Origin: Bubalus kerabau
Lineage: Eukaryota > Chordata > Mammalia > Artiodactyla > Bovidae
Direction: 5' to 3'
DNA length: 64,000 nucleotides
NCBI RefSeq assembly: GCF_029407905.1
Contig: NC_073630.1
Span: 51,857,001 to 51,921,000, forward strand
Made by a program: the position numbers and the translations under genes. The notes below the pieces were generated by a model, which was not told the origin of the DNA, did not search any database, and worked only from the letters and a program-made list of their open reading frames with translations. This document shows positions 46,069 through 57,299 of this stretch, one piece after another; position 1 is the stretch's first letter, and every line of letters begins with the position of its first letter.

Positions 46069-46075
46069 CCTAAAC

Positions 46076-46721
46076 AGGCATAAATTTTAGAAGCTTAGCT
46101 TCTTAAAATGCTTGTTTATCCTGATGCATTAATACAACTTGTCACCAACTAGAAAATGCCTGAGACTTAACGTGTGTATGAGTCAATTGCTTAGGACTTA
46201 GTAATTTTTCTTTTAAGGAAGAATAGTCTATAAGATTGTTACTTCCTCACACTGTATCACAAAAGACTATTTGACATATAATATGTTGTTAAAATAATTT
46301 TTGAATTATGCTTAAGAACTCAGGACTAGTACAGAGATTTTACTCATCTTTTTGTGATACTGAGAGGAAGGTTGGGTGGCTTCTTATACATAGGACTCAC
46401 TATTCCAAGCTAGAAAAGATTTTGACCTTCCAACAGAGCCGGCTGTATAATTATGGGTTTTGTACTTCTAGTATCAGTGTCTCAAGGTTGCTCTCTATTC
46501 TGCAGAGAATAAATGTTCATCTGATTCTCATTTTTATATGACCTCATATTCTTATACTTTGAGTTATAATTTGCCATACAGTTTTCTCTGCTGATATTTC
46601 ACTGCCTTTTTTTTTTAAACATTAAAGGAGAGAGGTCGATGGCTATGATGATGATGATGATCATGATGAAGAGCAGGAGGAACAAAACACTAACAAGCAG
46701 CACTGCCATTCTTGAGCTTGT
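46076..46721. other. Single-copy DNA with (ATG)n patch
   Basis: No gene is recognised. An imperfect ATG/GAT repeat lies at about 46644-46670, after a T run at 46610-46617. Confidence 0.45.
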
Positions 46722-46920
46722 GTTTGGTACCAAGAACTGTATTAAGCATCACTGCCTATTACTTCTTACAGTAATACTGTGACTTAGGTGGTATTTCCAT
46801 TTTGTAGAAGAGACATATGAGTCACAGAATAGTTACCCAAGTTAGCATGGCTGGTAAATGGTGAGTAAACTCACATTTTTCTGACTTCAAAGCACTCACG
46901 TTTTATTCATAGTGCTATGG
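46722..46920 (+). mobile_element. MIR SINE, sense
   Basis: Order: taccaagaactgtattaagcatc, ctgtgacttaggtggtatttcc, tttgtagaagagacatatg, agttacccaagttagcatggctgg, gactt caaagcactca. This is the MIR core and 3' part. Confidence 0.65.
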
Positions 46921-48155
46921 CTTAGACAAGAGCCCCATGCATATGTAGTTAAGAACTAAATATCATAGCATATCCAAGCAATTAGTTGAAGTGGACAGTT
47001 TGAGATAATTTGATTGAAAATATCTTGCATAAAATAGCCCTATATAATGAACCAACAGGACATTAAAAAATGTCTTCCATTTGTCTAACACAGTTGATTT
47101 CAGATTTTTATGTTATTATTATTTTTTTTTGGTTTGTTTATATCTTGTTATTCTTACACACTTTCAAGACCATTATATCACATGGAGAATGAAAGTTCCA
47201 AAAGGTTAAATTCTAAAAAAGGCAATAAGAGGTAAAACAAATTCTCAAATGTGTATCTTATCACTTTCTCCAACACACTTTTTTTCCAAAAAATACTGTG
47301 TCAACAGTATTTCACATTATTTTTGTCTTAAGACTTTAAAAATTATCTCCTATATCATAGATTAATTACCTTAAAATGGAAATTACTTAATTCTTAAGAT
47401 ATTTATTTTCCTGATTAAACACATTGCAAAAAACTGCAACACTTCCTCAGTCATACTTGGTATGGCTGATATTTTACAGTGCTTATCATACCGTGGAAAC
47501 TCAGAATGGTAATACTAAAAACACTGGATAAATATACAGCTAACATGCTTTGAATGACTACTAACTACTGGTGGCTATGCTCAGTACATAGCATTGTCCT
47601 ACCTAATCTACCAAAACAGGAGACTGCTAGCAGAGTAGCTGGCTTTTCTGAGCAGTATAGTCTTTTACATTTAATAGTTTCAAGGATACATGATTCTTTC
47701 CTCCCAAGTTTCAGACAATTGTGCAAAACAGATGAAATATTGCAGAAAAACAAAAATAAGGAAGCACAGTATCGTAAAAGATCAAGAATACACAGGAACA
47801 TGACAATAAATGAGGCATTGGCACAGGGTGACTGTCATATTGGAACAAAAGGAAAAGAAGGATGTTTACCTTAATGAAGTAATGATCCATTATTCACTCT
47901 CCAAATGACAATCATAAACTTCTGAGAAATGTTCTGGAAATTTTAGAATGTCTAGCCAGCCTCTACAAATTTCTATTCATTCGTTTGTATAAGAGTGCCA
48001 TAGTCACTTTTTTCAGGACCTCATCAAAAATATCTCATTGTGTTACTAAAAGGAGAAAAGGAATTGAAACTACTAGATCTTCCCATACCCTTCCAGGATT
48101 CCCACAGAAGGATTTAATGCTGAATGCAAACTCTTTATGTTCACTCCTTGCTATG
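46921..48155. other. AT-rich single-copy DNA, no gene seen
   Basis: An open frame across 47554-47874 (106 codons) and its shadow on the other strand lack any domain, initiation context or splice signal that I can support. Confidence 0.45.
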
Positions 48156-48165
48156 GAATCTTCAG

Positions 48166-49266
48166 ATCAGTTCAGTCACTCAGTCGTGTCTGATTCTTTG
48201 CGACCCCATGAACCGCAGCATGCCAGGCCTCCCTGTCCATCACCAACTGCCAGAGTTTACCCAAACTCATGTCCATTAAGTCGGTGATGCCATCCAACCA
48301 TCTCATCCTCTGTCGTCCCCTTCTTCTCCTGCCCTCAATCTTTCCCAGCATCAGGGTCTTTTCAAATGAGTCAGCTCTTCACATCAGGTGGCCAAAGTAC
48401 TGGAGTTTCAGCTTCAGCATCAGTCCTTCCAATGAACACCCAGGACTGATTTCCTTTAGGATGGACTGGTTGGATCTCCTTGCAGTCCAAGGGACTCTCA
48501 AGAGTCTTCTCCAACACCACAGTTCAAAAGCATCAATTCTTTGGCACTCAGCTTTCTTTATAGTCCAACTCTCACATCCATATATGACCACTGGAAAAAC
48601 CATAGCCTTGACTAGATGGACCTTTGTTGACAAAGTAATGTTTCTGCCTTTTAATATGCTGTCTAGGTTAGTCATAATTTTCCTTCCAAGGAACAAGCGT
48701 CTTTTAATTTCATGGCTGCAATCACCATCTGCAGTGATTTTGGAGCCCCCCAAAATAAAGTCAGCCACTGTTTCCACTGTTTCCTGATCTATTTGCCATG
48801 AAGTGATGGGACCGGTGCCATGATCTTAGTTTTCTGAATGTTGAGCTTTAAGCCAACTTTTTCACTCTCCTCTTTCACTTTCATCAAGAGGCTCTTTAGT
48901 TTTTCACTTTCTGCCATAAGGGTGGTGTCATCTGCATATCTGAGGTTATTGATATTTCTCCTGGCAGTTCAGGCCAGTGGCTGAGAGGAGCTACCCCATG
49001 TCCAAGGTCAGGGGTGGCAGCTGAGAGGAGCTACCCCACTTCCACAGTAAGGAACAGTGCCTGCGCTTTGCTGGAGAAGCTGTTAAGAGATAACCCACAT
49101 CCAAGGTTAGAGAAACCCCAATAAGATGGTAGGCACTGAGAGAGGGCATCAGAGGGCAGATAGCCTGAAACCACAATCACAGACATCTAGCCAATCTGAT
49201 CCCATGGACCACAGACTTGTCTAACTCAATGAAACTAAGCCATGCTGTGTGGGTCCACCGAAGACA
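48166..49266 (-). mobile_element. BovB LINE with 5' inversion and large internal loss, antisense
   Basis: 48166-48966 is an antisense BovB 3' part, from the tail cagttcagtcactcagtcg to just beyond the YADD box. At about 48967 it switches to sense BovB 5' UTR (ggctgaggagctacc-type repeats, gagggcatcagagggcagat, ccacagacttgtctaactc) to 49266. A 10-base TSD, gaatcttcag, lies at 48156-48165 and 49267-49276, so both parts arrived in one event. Roughly 1.5 kb or more of element between the 5' UTR and the RT is missing. The reverse frame 48379-48777 retains the C-terminal part. Confidence 0.88.
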
Positions 49267-49276
49267 GAATCTTCAG

Positions 49277-50302
49277 TGCACACTCTTATTTTATATACAT
49301 TTTCAACATTAATTCTCACTTACATTTAATTTTCAAATGTCTTTGTTTTAGATAGAGAGAGCTATGTAGCTGGATTTCATGTTTTGATCAAATGCCATGC
49401 ATGGATAGGTCTGGCACTGGCCACAGTGGCCCCATATCTCAGAAATAGTAACTCTGGTGTAGCAGATAAAGTATAGACTCTGAACTTCAGATAGACTGTG
49501 TTTAAATGTTTTCCTATGGTTCCTACACTCCTTCCTGCTAACCAAGCCTCTGCAGAAAACATGTCTTCAGCTTGAAACCCAAAATTTGATTTAAGTAATA
49601 AAAAAGCCATGCTTGGAAAAGGGGGCCCTCCCTTTGCATTTGCATGGGGCCTTGAACTAATGTCAACAGTGGATTTCCACTATATTGATTAACATTCTTA
49701 TTTATTTATCAAGTTCTCTGTTTGCCCAATACTTTTCACAGGGCCTGGAACAGAGTAGTTTCAGCAAATGGAGTTCCAGTTACTGTTGGCTATTGCTGGA
49801 TGTCCATGACTGGCAATGCCATCTCCACCAGTAATCTCTGTCCCATTGCTGACTTGGATGCACTCTACCATACTGCTCTAAGCTGTGTGGGATCTTCCCA
49901 TGAGGTGGGGGCCCTTCCTCAGCTATAATCTCTTCCTCTACAGGTTGTCTTATCTCTCCATTTCTTCACTCTTTTTTATATTAAAATAGATAATTTTAGG
50001 GAGCTAAACAGGAATTTCTCACTACAATCCAGAGTGTGGCTAAGGGTTTGGGGTGAACAAGTATAGATCAACAGATTCCTGAACCATTCATGTGCCGATT
50101 CACAAAGCTTGGACTGTCTTGGAGTTGGTAGTGAGTCAGTGGAGAGCTTTAATTAAGAGAGTGACAAGGCTAGATTCTCATTTTAGATAGATCACTCTAC
50201 TGGCTCTGAAGAAGATGGATTTGAGGAGAAAAATATTAGGGAGCACAGAAATCAATAATAAGGGCATTCAGTACTACAGACCTGCACATGAAGGGCCTAT
50301 AC
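49277..50302. other. Mostly single-copy DNA with weak repeat relics
   Basis: 49455-49525 recalls an antisense MIR start (agtatagactctgaacttcag). 50130-50240 matches the unassigned old repeat also seen at 4555-4680. An open frame at 49722-49928 is unsupported. Confidence 0.4.
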
Positions 50303-50461
50303 CAAGGATAAGTAAACTTTTTTCTGTAAAAGGTCAGATAGTATATATTTTGGGCTTTATCACAGCTACTCGACTCTGCCTCAGGAGCTAAAAATGTAGA
50401 CAAAAGGTAAATGAATGAGTGTATCAGTGTTCTAATAAAGCTTTCTTTATGGAAACTCAAG
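50303..50461 (+). mobile_element. Non-autonomous hAT-type DNA transposon relic
   Basis: The order 'caaggataagtaaacttttttctgtaaaaggtcagatagta', 'tttgggctttatcacagctactcgactctgcc', 'gttctaataaagctttctttat' matches a common short mammalian hAT-group element. The left terminal inverted repeat is recognisable; the right end is eroded. Confidence 0.6.
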
Positions 50462-51189
50462 CTTAAATTTTATATAATTTTAATTTGTTATATACTTCCA
50501 CCTCCTTCTTCTCTGTTTTCATGGACATTTATAACATTGAGACTTGTGGCTAATATGATAAATAGCTGGAGTGAAATTTAAGTATTTTATTTCTTAGTAA
50601 ATATATACTAATATGTTCTGAATGGAATATTCTGAAAAATAACAGAGGCGATGGGAAAAACCTATCAAATTTGTCTTTGGAGAAATGTATTTGCCAATTC
50701 TCATCCATGCAAACATCTGTGAAAAATATAAGATGTCATTTTGGTGCAACCAAATAAAAAAATCCAGCTTAAGCCAATGGAGAAGCTGCATTTTGAGGGC
50801 TGTCACATGAACTGAGTCTGATAGGATATCACCTTTGTAAGATAAACAAGCTTTTATTGTATAAGAAATCTATGGAATTAAGAACCATAGAGAAGCTGAA
50901 AAGCTTCTAATTAAAAAATGACATAAGGGAATCCTACAGTCTCAATGGATCAATTGCTGCCTAGCCTAGTTATGAATTAGAAGTACTTCTGCTTACTAAT
51001 GTCATTACACAAAACATTAAAATATTTCTACAAATCAAAGTTACGAAGGTTAATAAGAACAAAGTCTTCAAGAATCAACTACATTGTTTACAATGTTTAA
51101 GCAACTACTCCTGAGTAAAAGTAGGATAAATAAAATATTATCATTGCATTTCATGTTTTATACAGACATTATGTTGGAATGCTCTCTTT
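50462..51189. other. AT-rich single-copy DNA, no gene seen
   Basis: No named repeat and no credible exon. Confidence 0.45.
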
Positions 51190-51198
51190 AGTTATCCT

Positions 51199-51393
51199 GA
51201 AAATAAAGTGAAGCCACTCAGTCATGTCTGACTCTTTGCGACCCTATTGACTGTCCATGGGATTTTCCAGGCAAGAATATTGGAGTGGTTTGCCATTTCC
51301 TTCTCCAGGGCATCTTCCCGACCCAGGGATCAAACTCAGGTCTCCCACATTGAAGGCAGACTCTTTACTGTCTGAGCCACAGGGAAGCCCCAA
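51199..51393 (-). mobile_element. Bov-tA SINE, antisense
   Basis: Antisense unit from aaagtgaagccactcagtcatg to tctgagccacagggaagcccc. It lacks about 20 bases between 'gaccctattgactg' and 'tccatggg'. A 9-base TSD, agttatcct, lies at 51190-51198 and 51394-51402. Confidence 0.93.
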
Positions 51394-51402
51394 AGTTATC
51401 CT

Positions 51403-52284
51403 CGATGATGATTATTCTTTTATTACTTAATTTTATTCTAGCCTGTTTTCTTGTTTTGCTTTCTTTTTCAAATCATTTTTTCTCTCTTTACTTTTATATA
51501 CATAAAAAAATCTAACATGTTAATTGGTTAGAACATTTTATTCTTAATGATTAAAATCAGCAGTGAAATAACATAATCTTAAACATCATCCTCTCCTCCT
51601 CCCCATCACCTGAAACAAGGGAGAAAAAACAAAACACAGGATTGGAAGGCATATAGACCTAGATCCTGACTCTCTATTCTTATTTCTAAAAATTTAAACT
51701 GGTTTAAAATCTAGTAATATATACTTATTTGGGTTAGAATTGAGCGGTTAACCCTCTCTTTAAGTAATGCATTTATTTTTTCAATACATGTTTATTGAAT
51801 CCTTGTTATGAAAAAGTCAATATGCTCAGTTCCTTCAATGATAAAAAATAAAGGTCTAAAGCATGAGATCTACCTTTGAGGAACTAAAAAAAGATGGGTG
51901 GTATGTGTACATTTGTATGTGCATATTTATATATAATTCATAGCAATATAAAATGGAAATATGAACTCCTTAAAAGACAAAAAGTAAATATTGGTCTTGA
52001 AACCATGCAAATATTTGAATGGATAATTCAGAAAGGACTTTTGAGAGAAATGTCATTTTATTTTGACCTTCAATGATAGAACTCATAAAGACAAGGATTA
52101 GAGGGGAGAGGTAGATGAAAAAAGTATTTACTGAGGGTTCCAGGCAAGAAAAAGTTTATATAAATGGATGAAGTTTGAGAAAATAGAGCCAATAAAGTAA
52201 TATAAACTTATTTTGTAAGTGTAAAAGCACAGTCTATAGAGGTTAATATTGGAGCTGTGATGTGGAGAGGGAAAACTCATAGCA
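51403..52284. other. AT-rich single-copy DNA, no gene seen
   Basis: No named repeat. The open frame 51894-52076 is unsupported. Confidence 0.45.
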
Positions 52285-52295
52285 ATTGAGACATT

Positions 52296-52865
52296 CATTT
52301 CAGTTCAGTTCAGTCACTCAGTCGTGTCTGACTCTTTGCAGCCCCATGAATTGCAGTACGCCAGGCCTCCCTGTCCATCACCAACTCCCGGAGTTCACTC
52401 AAATTCATGTCCATCGAGTCAGTGATGCCATCCAGCCATCTCGTCCTCTGTCAGCCCCTTCTCCTCCTGCCCCCAATCCCTCCCAGCAACAGTCTTTTCC
52501 AATGAGTCAACTCTTTGCATGAGGTGGCCAAAGTACTGGAGTTTCAGGTTTAGCATCAGTCCTTCCAAAGAACACCCAGGACTGATCTCCTTCAAAATGG
52601 ACTGGTTGGATCTCCTTGCAGTCCAAGGGAGTCTCAAGAGTCTTCTCAAACACCACAGTTCAAAAGTATCAATTCTTTGGCTCTCAGCTTTCTTCACAGT
52701 CCAACTCTCACATCCATACATGACCAGTGGAAAAACCATAGCCTTGACTAGACGAAGCTTTGTTGGCAAAGTAATGTCTCTGCTTTTGAATATGCTATCT
52801 AGGTTGGTCATAACTTTCCTTCCAAGGAGGAAGCGTCTTTTAATTTCATGGCTGCAATCAGCATC
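52296..52865 (-). mobile_element. BovB LINE, 570 bp, 5'-truncated, antisense
   Basis: It runs from the tail tttcagttcagttcagtcactc to 'atttcatggctgcaatcagc'. A perfect 11-base TSD, attgagacatt, lies at 52285-52295 and 52866-52876. The reverse frame 52419-52811 keeps 130 codons of the C-terminal block. Low divergence. Confidence 0.95.
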
Positions 52866-52969
52866 ATTGAGACATTAGAATCGTAAATTATATTAGTTAT
52901 ATTTTCTTTCTGCCTCTAGCTAAGAATTATGCTGATAATTATAATAACAATATTAACACAAAAACAACA

Positions 52970-53165
52970 GTAAACAGTTTTAGCATTTACTATGTGCCAA
53001 ATCCTGACAATAAATGATAAATAAGCCCCTCAGTTAAGTACTATAATTGATCCTATTTGATAGATGAATAATTTGAAACACAGACATATTAACCAGGTCC
53101 TCAAAATAGTATAGCTTCAAGCAAGTAGAGCCAGGAGTTAAAATGCTAAGCTCCAATCTTTTTGA
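52970..53165 (+). mobile_element. MIR SINE, sense
   Basis: Order: agttttagcatttactatgtgccaaatcctgac, gatcctatttgatagatgaataatttgaaacacagac, gcaagtagagccaggagtt. Classic MIR layout. Confidence 0.75.
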
Positions 53166-53389
53166 TATCTCAAAAAAAGATGAAAATAGGTAAAGAAGAG
53201 TGGAATAATGATCAATACAATGTGTCCAAAACTGAAAACTGAAGTCAACACCTTTCCTTGTTCTCTTTGTGTTTCTAATCTCAGCCAGAAACCTGATAGC
53301 AACCCTTTCTTCCTCCATCTCTCTCATTCCAACATGATCTAGTCTACACTTTCATATCATTTATGAGAATTCCCTTCATTTGGTATCTA
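53166..53389. other. Single-copy DNA, no gene seen
   Basis: A short gap between MIR and L2 with nothing that I can name. Confidence 0.4.
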
Positions 53390-53675
53390 TTGTGACAACT
53401 TTGTATTAGTCCCTGATTCTCTCTTGCTTGACTTACTGTGAGATGAATCTAATTAGTGCCCCATCTCCAGGTTTCCTTATGTCTCCCCAACCAACCATCA
53501 CTTCATAGGGTTAGTTTCCTAAAATGCAATTCAGCATGACAATACCTTGCCAAAAGATGCATCTCATGTCCCTCATAGCCTATGGAATAAAGTCTAATTT
53601 CCCTCCTCTGGCATAGAAAACTACCAAACTAATTAGTCTCCTCCTTTGCCCAACTCTCATCTCCAGTCACTTATA

Positions 53676-54714
53676 GAGACTAATGGGAATACCAGACCAC
53701 CTGATCTGCCTCTTGAGAAATCTGTATGCAGGTCAGGAAGCAACAGTTAGACCTGGACATGGAACAACAGACTGGTTCCAAATAGGAAAAGGAGTACGTC
53801 AAGGCTGTATATTGTCACCCTGCTTATTTAACTTACATGCAGAGTACATCATGAGAAATGCTGGACTAGAAGAAACACAAGCTGGAATCAAGATTGCCGG
53901 GAGAAATATCAATAACCTCAGATATGCAGATGACACCACCCTTATGGTAGAAAGTGAAGAGGAACTAAAAAACCTCTTGATGAAAGTGAAAGTGGAGAGT
54001 GAAAAAGTTGGCTTAAAGCTCAACATTCAGAAAATGAAGATCATGGCATCCGGTCCCACCACTTCATGGGAAATAGATGGGGAAACAGTGGAAACAGTGT
54101 CAGACTTTATTTTTTGGGGCTCCAAAATCACTGCAGATGGTGACTGCAGCCATGAAATTAAAAGAGGCTTACTCCTTGGAAGGAAAGTTATGACCAACCT
54201 AGATAGCATATTCAAAAGCAGAGACATTACTTTGCCAGCAAAGCTTCGTCTAGTCAAGGCTATGGTTTTTCCTGTGGTCATGTATGGATGGGAGAGTTGG
54301 ACTGTGAAGAAGGCTGAGCGCCGAAGAATTGATGCTTTTGAACTGTGGTGTTGCAGAAGACTCTTGAGAGTCCTTTGGACTGCAAGGAGATCCAACCAGT
54401 CCATTCTGAAGGAGATCAGCCCTGGGATTTCTTTGGAAGGACTGATGCTAAACCTGAAACTCCAGTACTTTGGCCACCTCATGCAAAGAGTTGACTCATT
54501 GGAAAAGACTCTGATGCTGGGAGGGATTGGGGGCAAGAGGAGAAGGGGACGACAGAGGATGAGATGGCTGGATGGCATCACTGACTCGATGGACATGAGT
54601 CTGAGTGAACTCCGGGAGTTGGTGATGGACAGGGAGGCCTGGCGTGCTGCGCTTCATGGGGTTGCAAAGAGTCGGTCATGACTGAGCGACTGATCTGATC
54701 TGATCCGATCTGAA
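53676..54714 (+). mobile_element. BovB LINE, 1.04 kb, young, 5'-truncated, sense
   Basis: It begins in the RT (atgggaataccagaccacc) and runs without a frame break to the 3' end with a (ctgat)n tail at about 54690-54714. It is the best preserved BovB in the window. I did not find a convincing TSD. It is nested in an L2. Confidence 0.95.
53683..54681 (+). pseudogene. BovB ORF C-terminal third, unbroken 332 codons
   Basis: The open frame starts at an internal methionine (MGIPDHLICLL) of the RT and ends at a TGA. Visible are the RT fingers/palm block WFQIGKGVRQGC (31-42), the catalytic YADD box at residues 81-84, the 'LGRKVMTNLDSIFKSRD' block, and a basic tail region (GGKRRRGRQRMRW). The endonuclease and the upstream RT, including the first catalytic aspartate, are missing because of 5' truncation, so the product could not act as an RT. 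No promoter is seen. The intact frame shows recent insertion rather than function. Confidence 0.9.
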
Positions 54715-55120
54715 TGTGTTTTCTGGAAATGCTTTGTTTTTTTATTTTTTATTTTTTTCTAACAAGGAAAATTCTTTCATATCTACAAACTTCACCATTC
54801 TCATGCTTTTTCCTGGATCCACCTGGTGAGCTATGACTTTCATTTAAAGATTCAAACCAGGCCTGACCTCCTTTATGAGCCTTACCTGAACTCAGATATC
54901 AAAACTCACTTTTCTTTTTGCAAACATAGGGCACTATACTATCTCTTCGTGGAGTACTTATCATACTATAAAGATTCCTTCATTTAAATTCTGACTCTAC
55001 CTTTAAGGTCTACCTTTTCTTGAACTCAGAACAAAAAATGTCTCACAGTTACTGGTACTCTAAGGGGCCTTGCAAAGAAACTGGAATGTACTGGGGGCTG
55101 AATAAATGAAACGTGAATTA

Positions 55121-56164
55121 ATGAGGAAGGTTATAGATATAATTAGGAGACCCTGGCTCTAGCAGTTTACTCCCTCTACAAAGAAAGAAAGAAAGAAATG
55201 TAATAATGTAAATGAAAAAAAAATAAAAGAGATCTTCATCAAAGTTTTCCACTGTCAAATTTGTGGTATATTTTAATTACATTTTGGGTCAATGAAGCCG
55301 TATAAGATAAGACAGAGGGTTTACATTGTGTTTGTGCCAATGCTTGAGCTTTCATTATAATACTTGAAAGGTGAAAGTCTAAATTAAAGTAGTTGAGAAC
55401 TGTCACACATGGCTCTTCTGTGCTCCCAAAAGATGCCTGGAAAGCTAGATTTGAGGGGGTGGAGTGGGAGGCAGAGAGTAAGGCAAAGAAAAGAGGGTGT
55501 GGGGATGACGTGAGAGAATCCAGGAGGGCAGAAAAGAAAATGTGAGATAATTAGGTGCCATGATTAAAAGGTTTCATTTACCAAATCACTTTTCAATCTA
55601 ATTCATACCTTGTGAATGATCTATTTCTAAGATCTATTTCTAAGCTGAGTAATATGCTGTAGTAAAAGATTTTGATAAATAATTACCTTCCTATTTTATC
55701 CATGAAAATATTAAGACATATTCTTATAATTATCATAACCAGGCATGACAGGGTACTGGTTGGGCTCTGATGAATTGCCTTTTCCTGCCTGACCTAAATG
55801 TTCAGCCTTGAGCCTCATGTGTCAACACCTAGGAGCAGAAGCTGGCCCATCTCCTCCTTTTCTGATGTGCAAGTTTCACTCTTCCCTTAGGGAATGGGAT
55901 TCTGACAGGCACTTTTACCTCAACACATTGAATCTCCTATGAAACTGTCACTTTCCCTTGCTGCCTTGCTAGTTAGTTCAATATCAAAATGAAATACACA
56001 GAGTGAGATTTTATACAGAAGCCAAGCCAAGAGACTATTGTTTTAGGGGAAGTGCACTGTTTTACATGCATTTGCAAAGAAGTAGAAATCAAGGCAGACA
56101 AGGGAAAGACAGTGAAGCTGGGCCATTTCACAATAAGACAGAAGTGGATTGTTTGTACAACTCT
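55121..56164. other. Single-copy DNA with (GAAA)n
   Basis: A (GAAA)4 tract lies at 55181-55199. No gene is recognised. Confidence 0.45.
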
Positions 56165-56280
56165 TGGCATGTTCACACATATTATCTCAGTTAATCTTCA
56201 CAAACTATCAAAGTATGCTATCATATGCTGCCCCTATTTTTATTATTGGAAGAATGAGGTTTTGGCAAAGGGCTGAGACA
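56165..56280 (+). mobile_element. MIR fragment, sense
   Basis: 'acacatattatctcagttaatcttcacaa' followed by 'gcccctatttttattattggaagaatgagg' matches the MIR 'cattaactcatttaatcctcacaa...' core with erosion. Confidence 0.5.
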
Positions 56281-56480
56281 GAAGCATTAATTTCTAGGCA
56301 GACTCCTTTTTGTGTGGTATAATAGCTTGTAAATGAGTTTATGAAAGTGCCCACAGCTAAATGCTGGTGATAAAAACAATATATTTAGAGGTTGAGTCTA
56401 GAACTCCTAATCATTACTGCATGAACATTCCAGTTCATGCATTTGGGGGAAATATTTATCAGTATGTATGTCATTATTTA

Positions 56481-56694
56481 GGAGCTTCCCAGGTGGCTCA
56501 GTGATAAAGAATCTGCCTGCCAGTGCAAGAAACACAGGAGATTCAGGTTCAATCTGTGGGTCAGGAAGATCTTCTGGAAAAGGAAATGGCAATCCACTCT
56601 AATATCCTTGCCTGGAGAATCCCATAGACAGAGGAGCCTGACAGGCTGCAGTTCATAGGGTCACAAAGAGTTGGACACAGCTGAGCACACATGC
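56481..56694 (+). mobile_element. Bov-tA SINE, sense
   Basis: Sense unit from gagcttcccaggtggctcagtg to gttggacacagctgagcacac. The flanks atgtcattattt (56468-56479) and atgtcactattt (56695-56706) form a 12-base TSD with one mismatch. Confidence 0.92.
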
Positions 56695-56706
56695 ATGTCA
56701 CTATTT

Positions 56707-57077
56707 GATGTCCAAACCAATATTTTATTTAATGGTCATTTCCTCTTGGCTACTTCACTATCTGTACCTCAACGGTTAGAATTCTGAAGATATGTAATTT
56801 TTTTTACTCTTTGGGATTGGGTATGAAGAACATCTAGACACTTACATTTTGGGTAGCATCATCTGTGCATTTGGCATTTATACCTTCTGATTTATGTGCT
56901 TATTTATTTTTCTCTTATACTGGGAAAATAGCCTATTTTGTTACTGACTTTCTGCTTACTCTCCCTGATTCCCATTAAAGTACTATAAGCAGATAAGTAA
57001 AAGGATTAAGCCACAAGGACAAAGAAAATATAAAAAATGATGGTAGTACAACTTTAAATATCTAAACACAATCCCAT
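56707..57077. other. Single-copy DNA, no gene seen
   Basis: Nothing that I can name. Confidence 0.4.
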
Positions 57078-57163
57078 TATATATATATAAAATATATATA
57101 ATGTATTTATATAGTAGTGTATATATATATAATAGTATATATATATATATATATATATACATG
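57078..57163. repeat. (TA)n-rich microsatellite
   Basis: An interrupted TA repeat, with a pure (TA)n block of about 13 units at 57135-57161. Confidence 0.9.
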
Positions 57164-57262
57164 ATGCAACTTCTTTATCCACTTATCCCTTGATGGACAC
57201 TTAGGTTGTTTCTATATCTTGACTACTGTAAACTAGAAATGCATAAAGAGATTCCAATTAGG
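57164..57262 (-). mobile_element. L1 fragment, antisense
   Basis: 'gcaacttctttatccacttatcccttgatggacacttaggttgtttc' is the antisense of the repeated block near the ORF2 end/3' UTR of mammalian L1. Only about 100 bases remain next to the TA repeat. Confidence 0.75.
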
Positions 57263-57299
57263 TATTTTATTTCCTAGTTCTTTAACTGCAGTTGATAGC

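Larger units (their letters stand above)
53390..55120 (+). mobile_element. L2 LINE 3' region split by BovB, sense
   Basis: Left part about 53390-53675 (ccttgccaaaagatgcatc, tagcctatggaataaagtc, cccaactctcatctccagtc). Right part about 54765-55120 (ctcatgctttttcctggatcc, aaccaggcctgacctcc, tagggcactatactatctc, tgggggctgaataaatgaa). The order and the terminal 'gctgaataaatgaa' are those of L2. The BovB lies between. Confidence 0.65.

Noticed and set aside
47554..47874. 106-codon open frame
   Set aside because: The opposite strand is also open, no domain is recognised, and the surroundings are AT-rich non-coding sequence.
54027..54596. 189-codon reverse frame over the young BovB
   Set aside because: It is the antisense shadow of the BovB RT frame; the same shadow recurs over every BovB copy.
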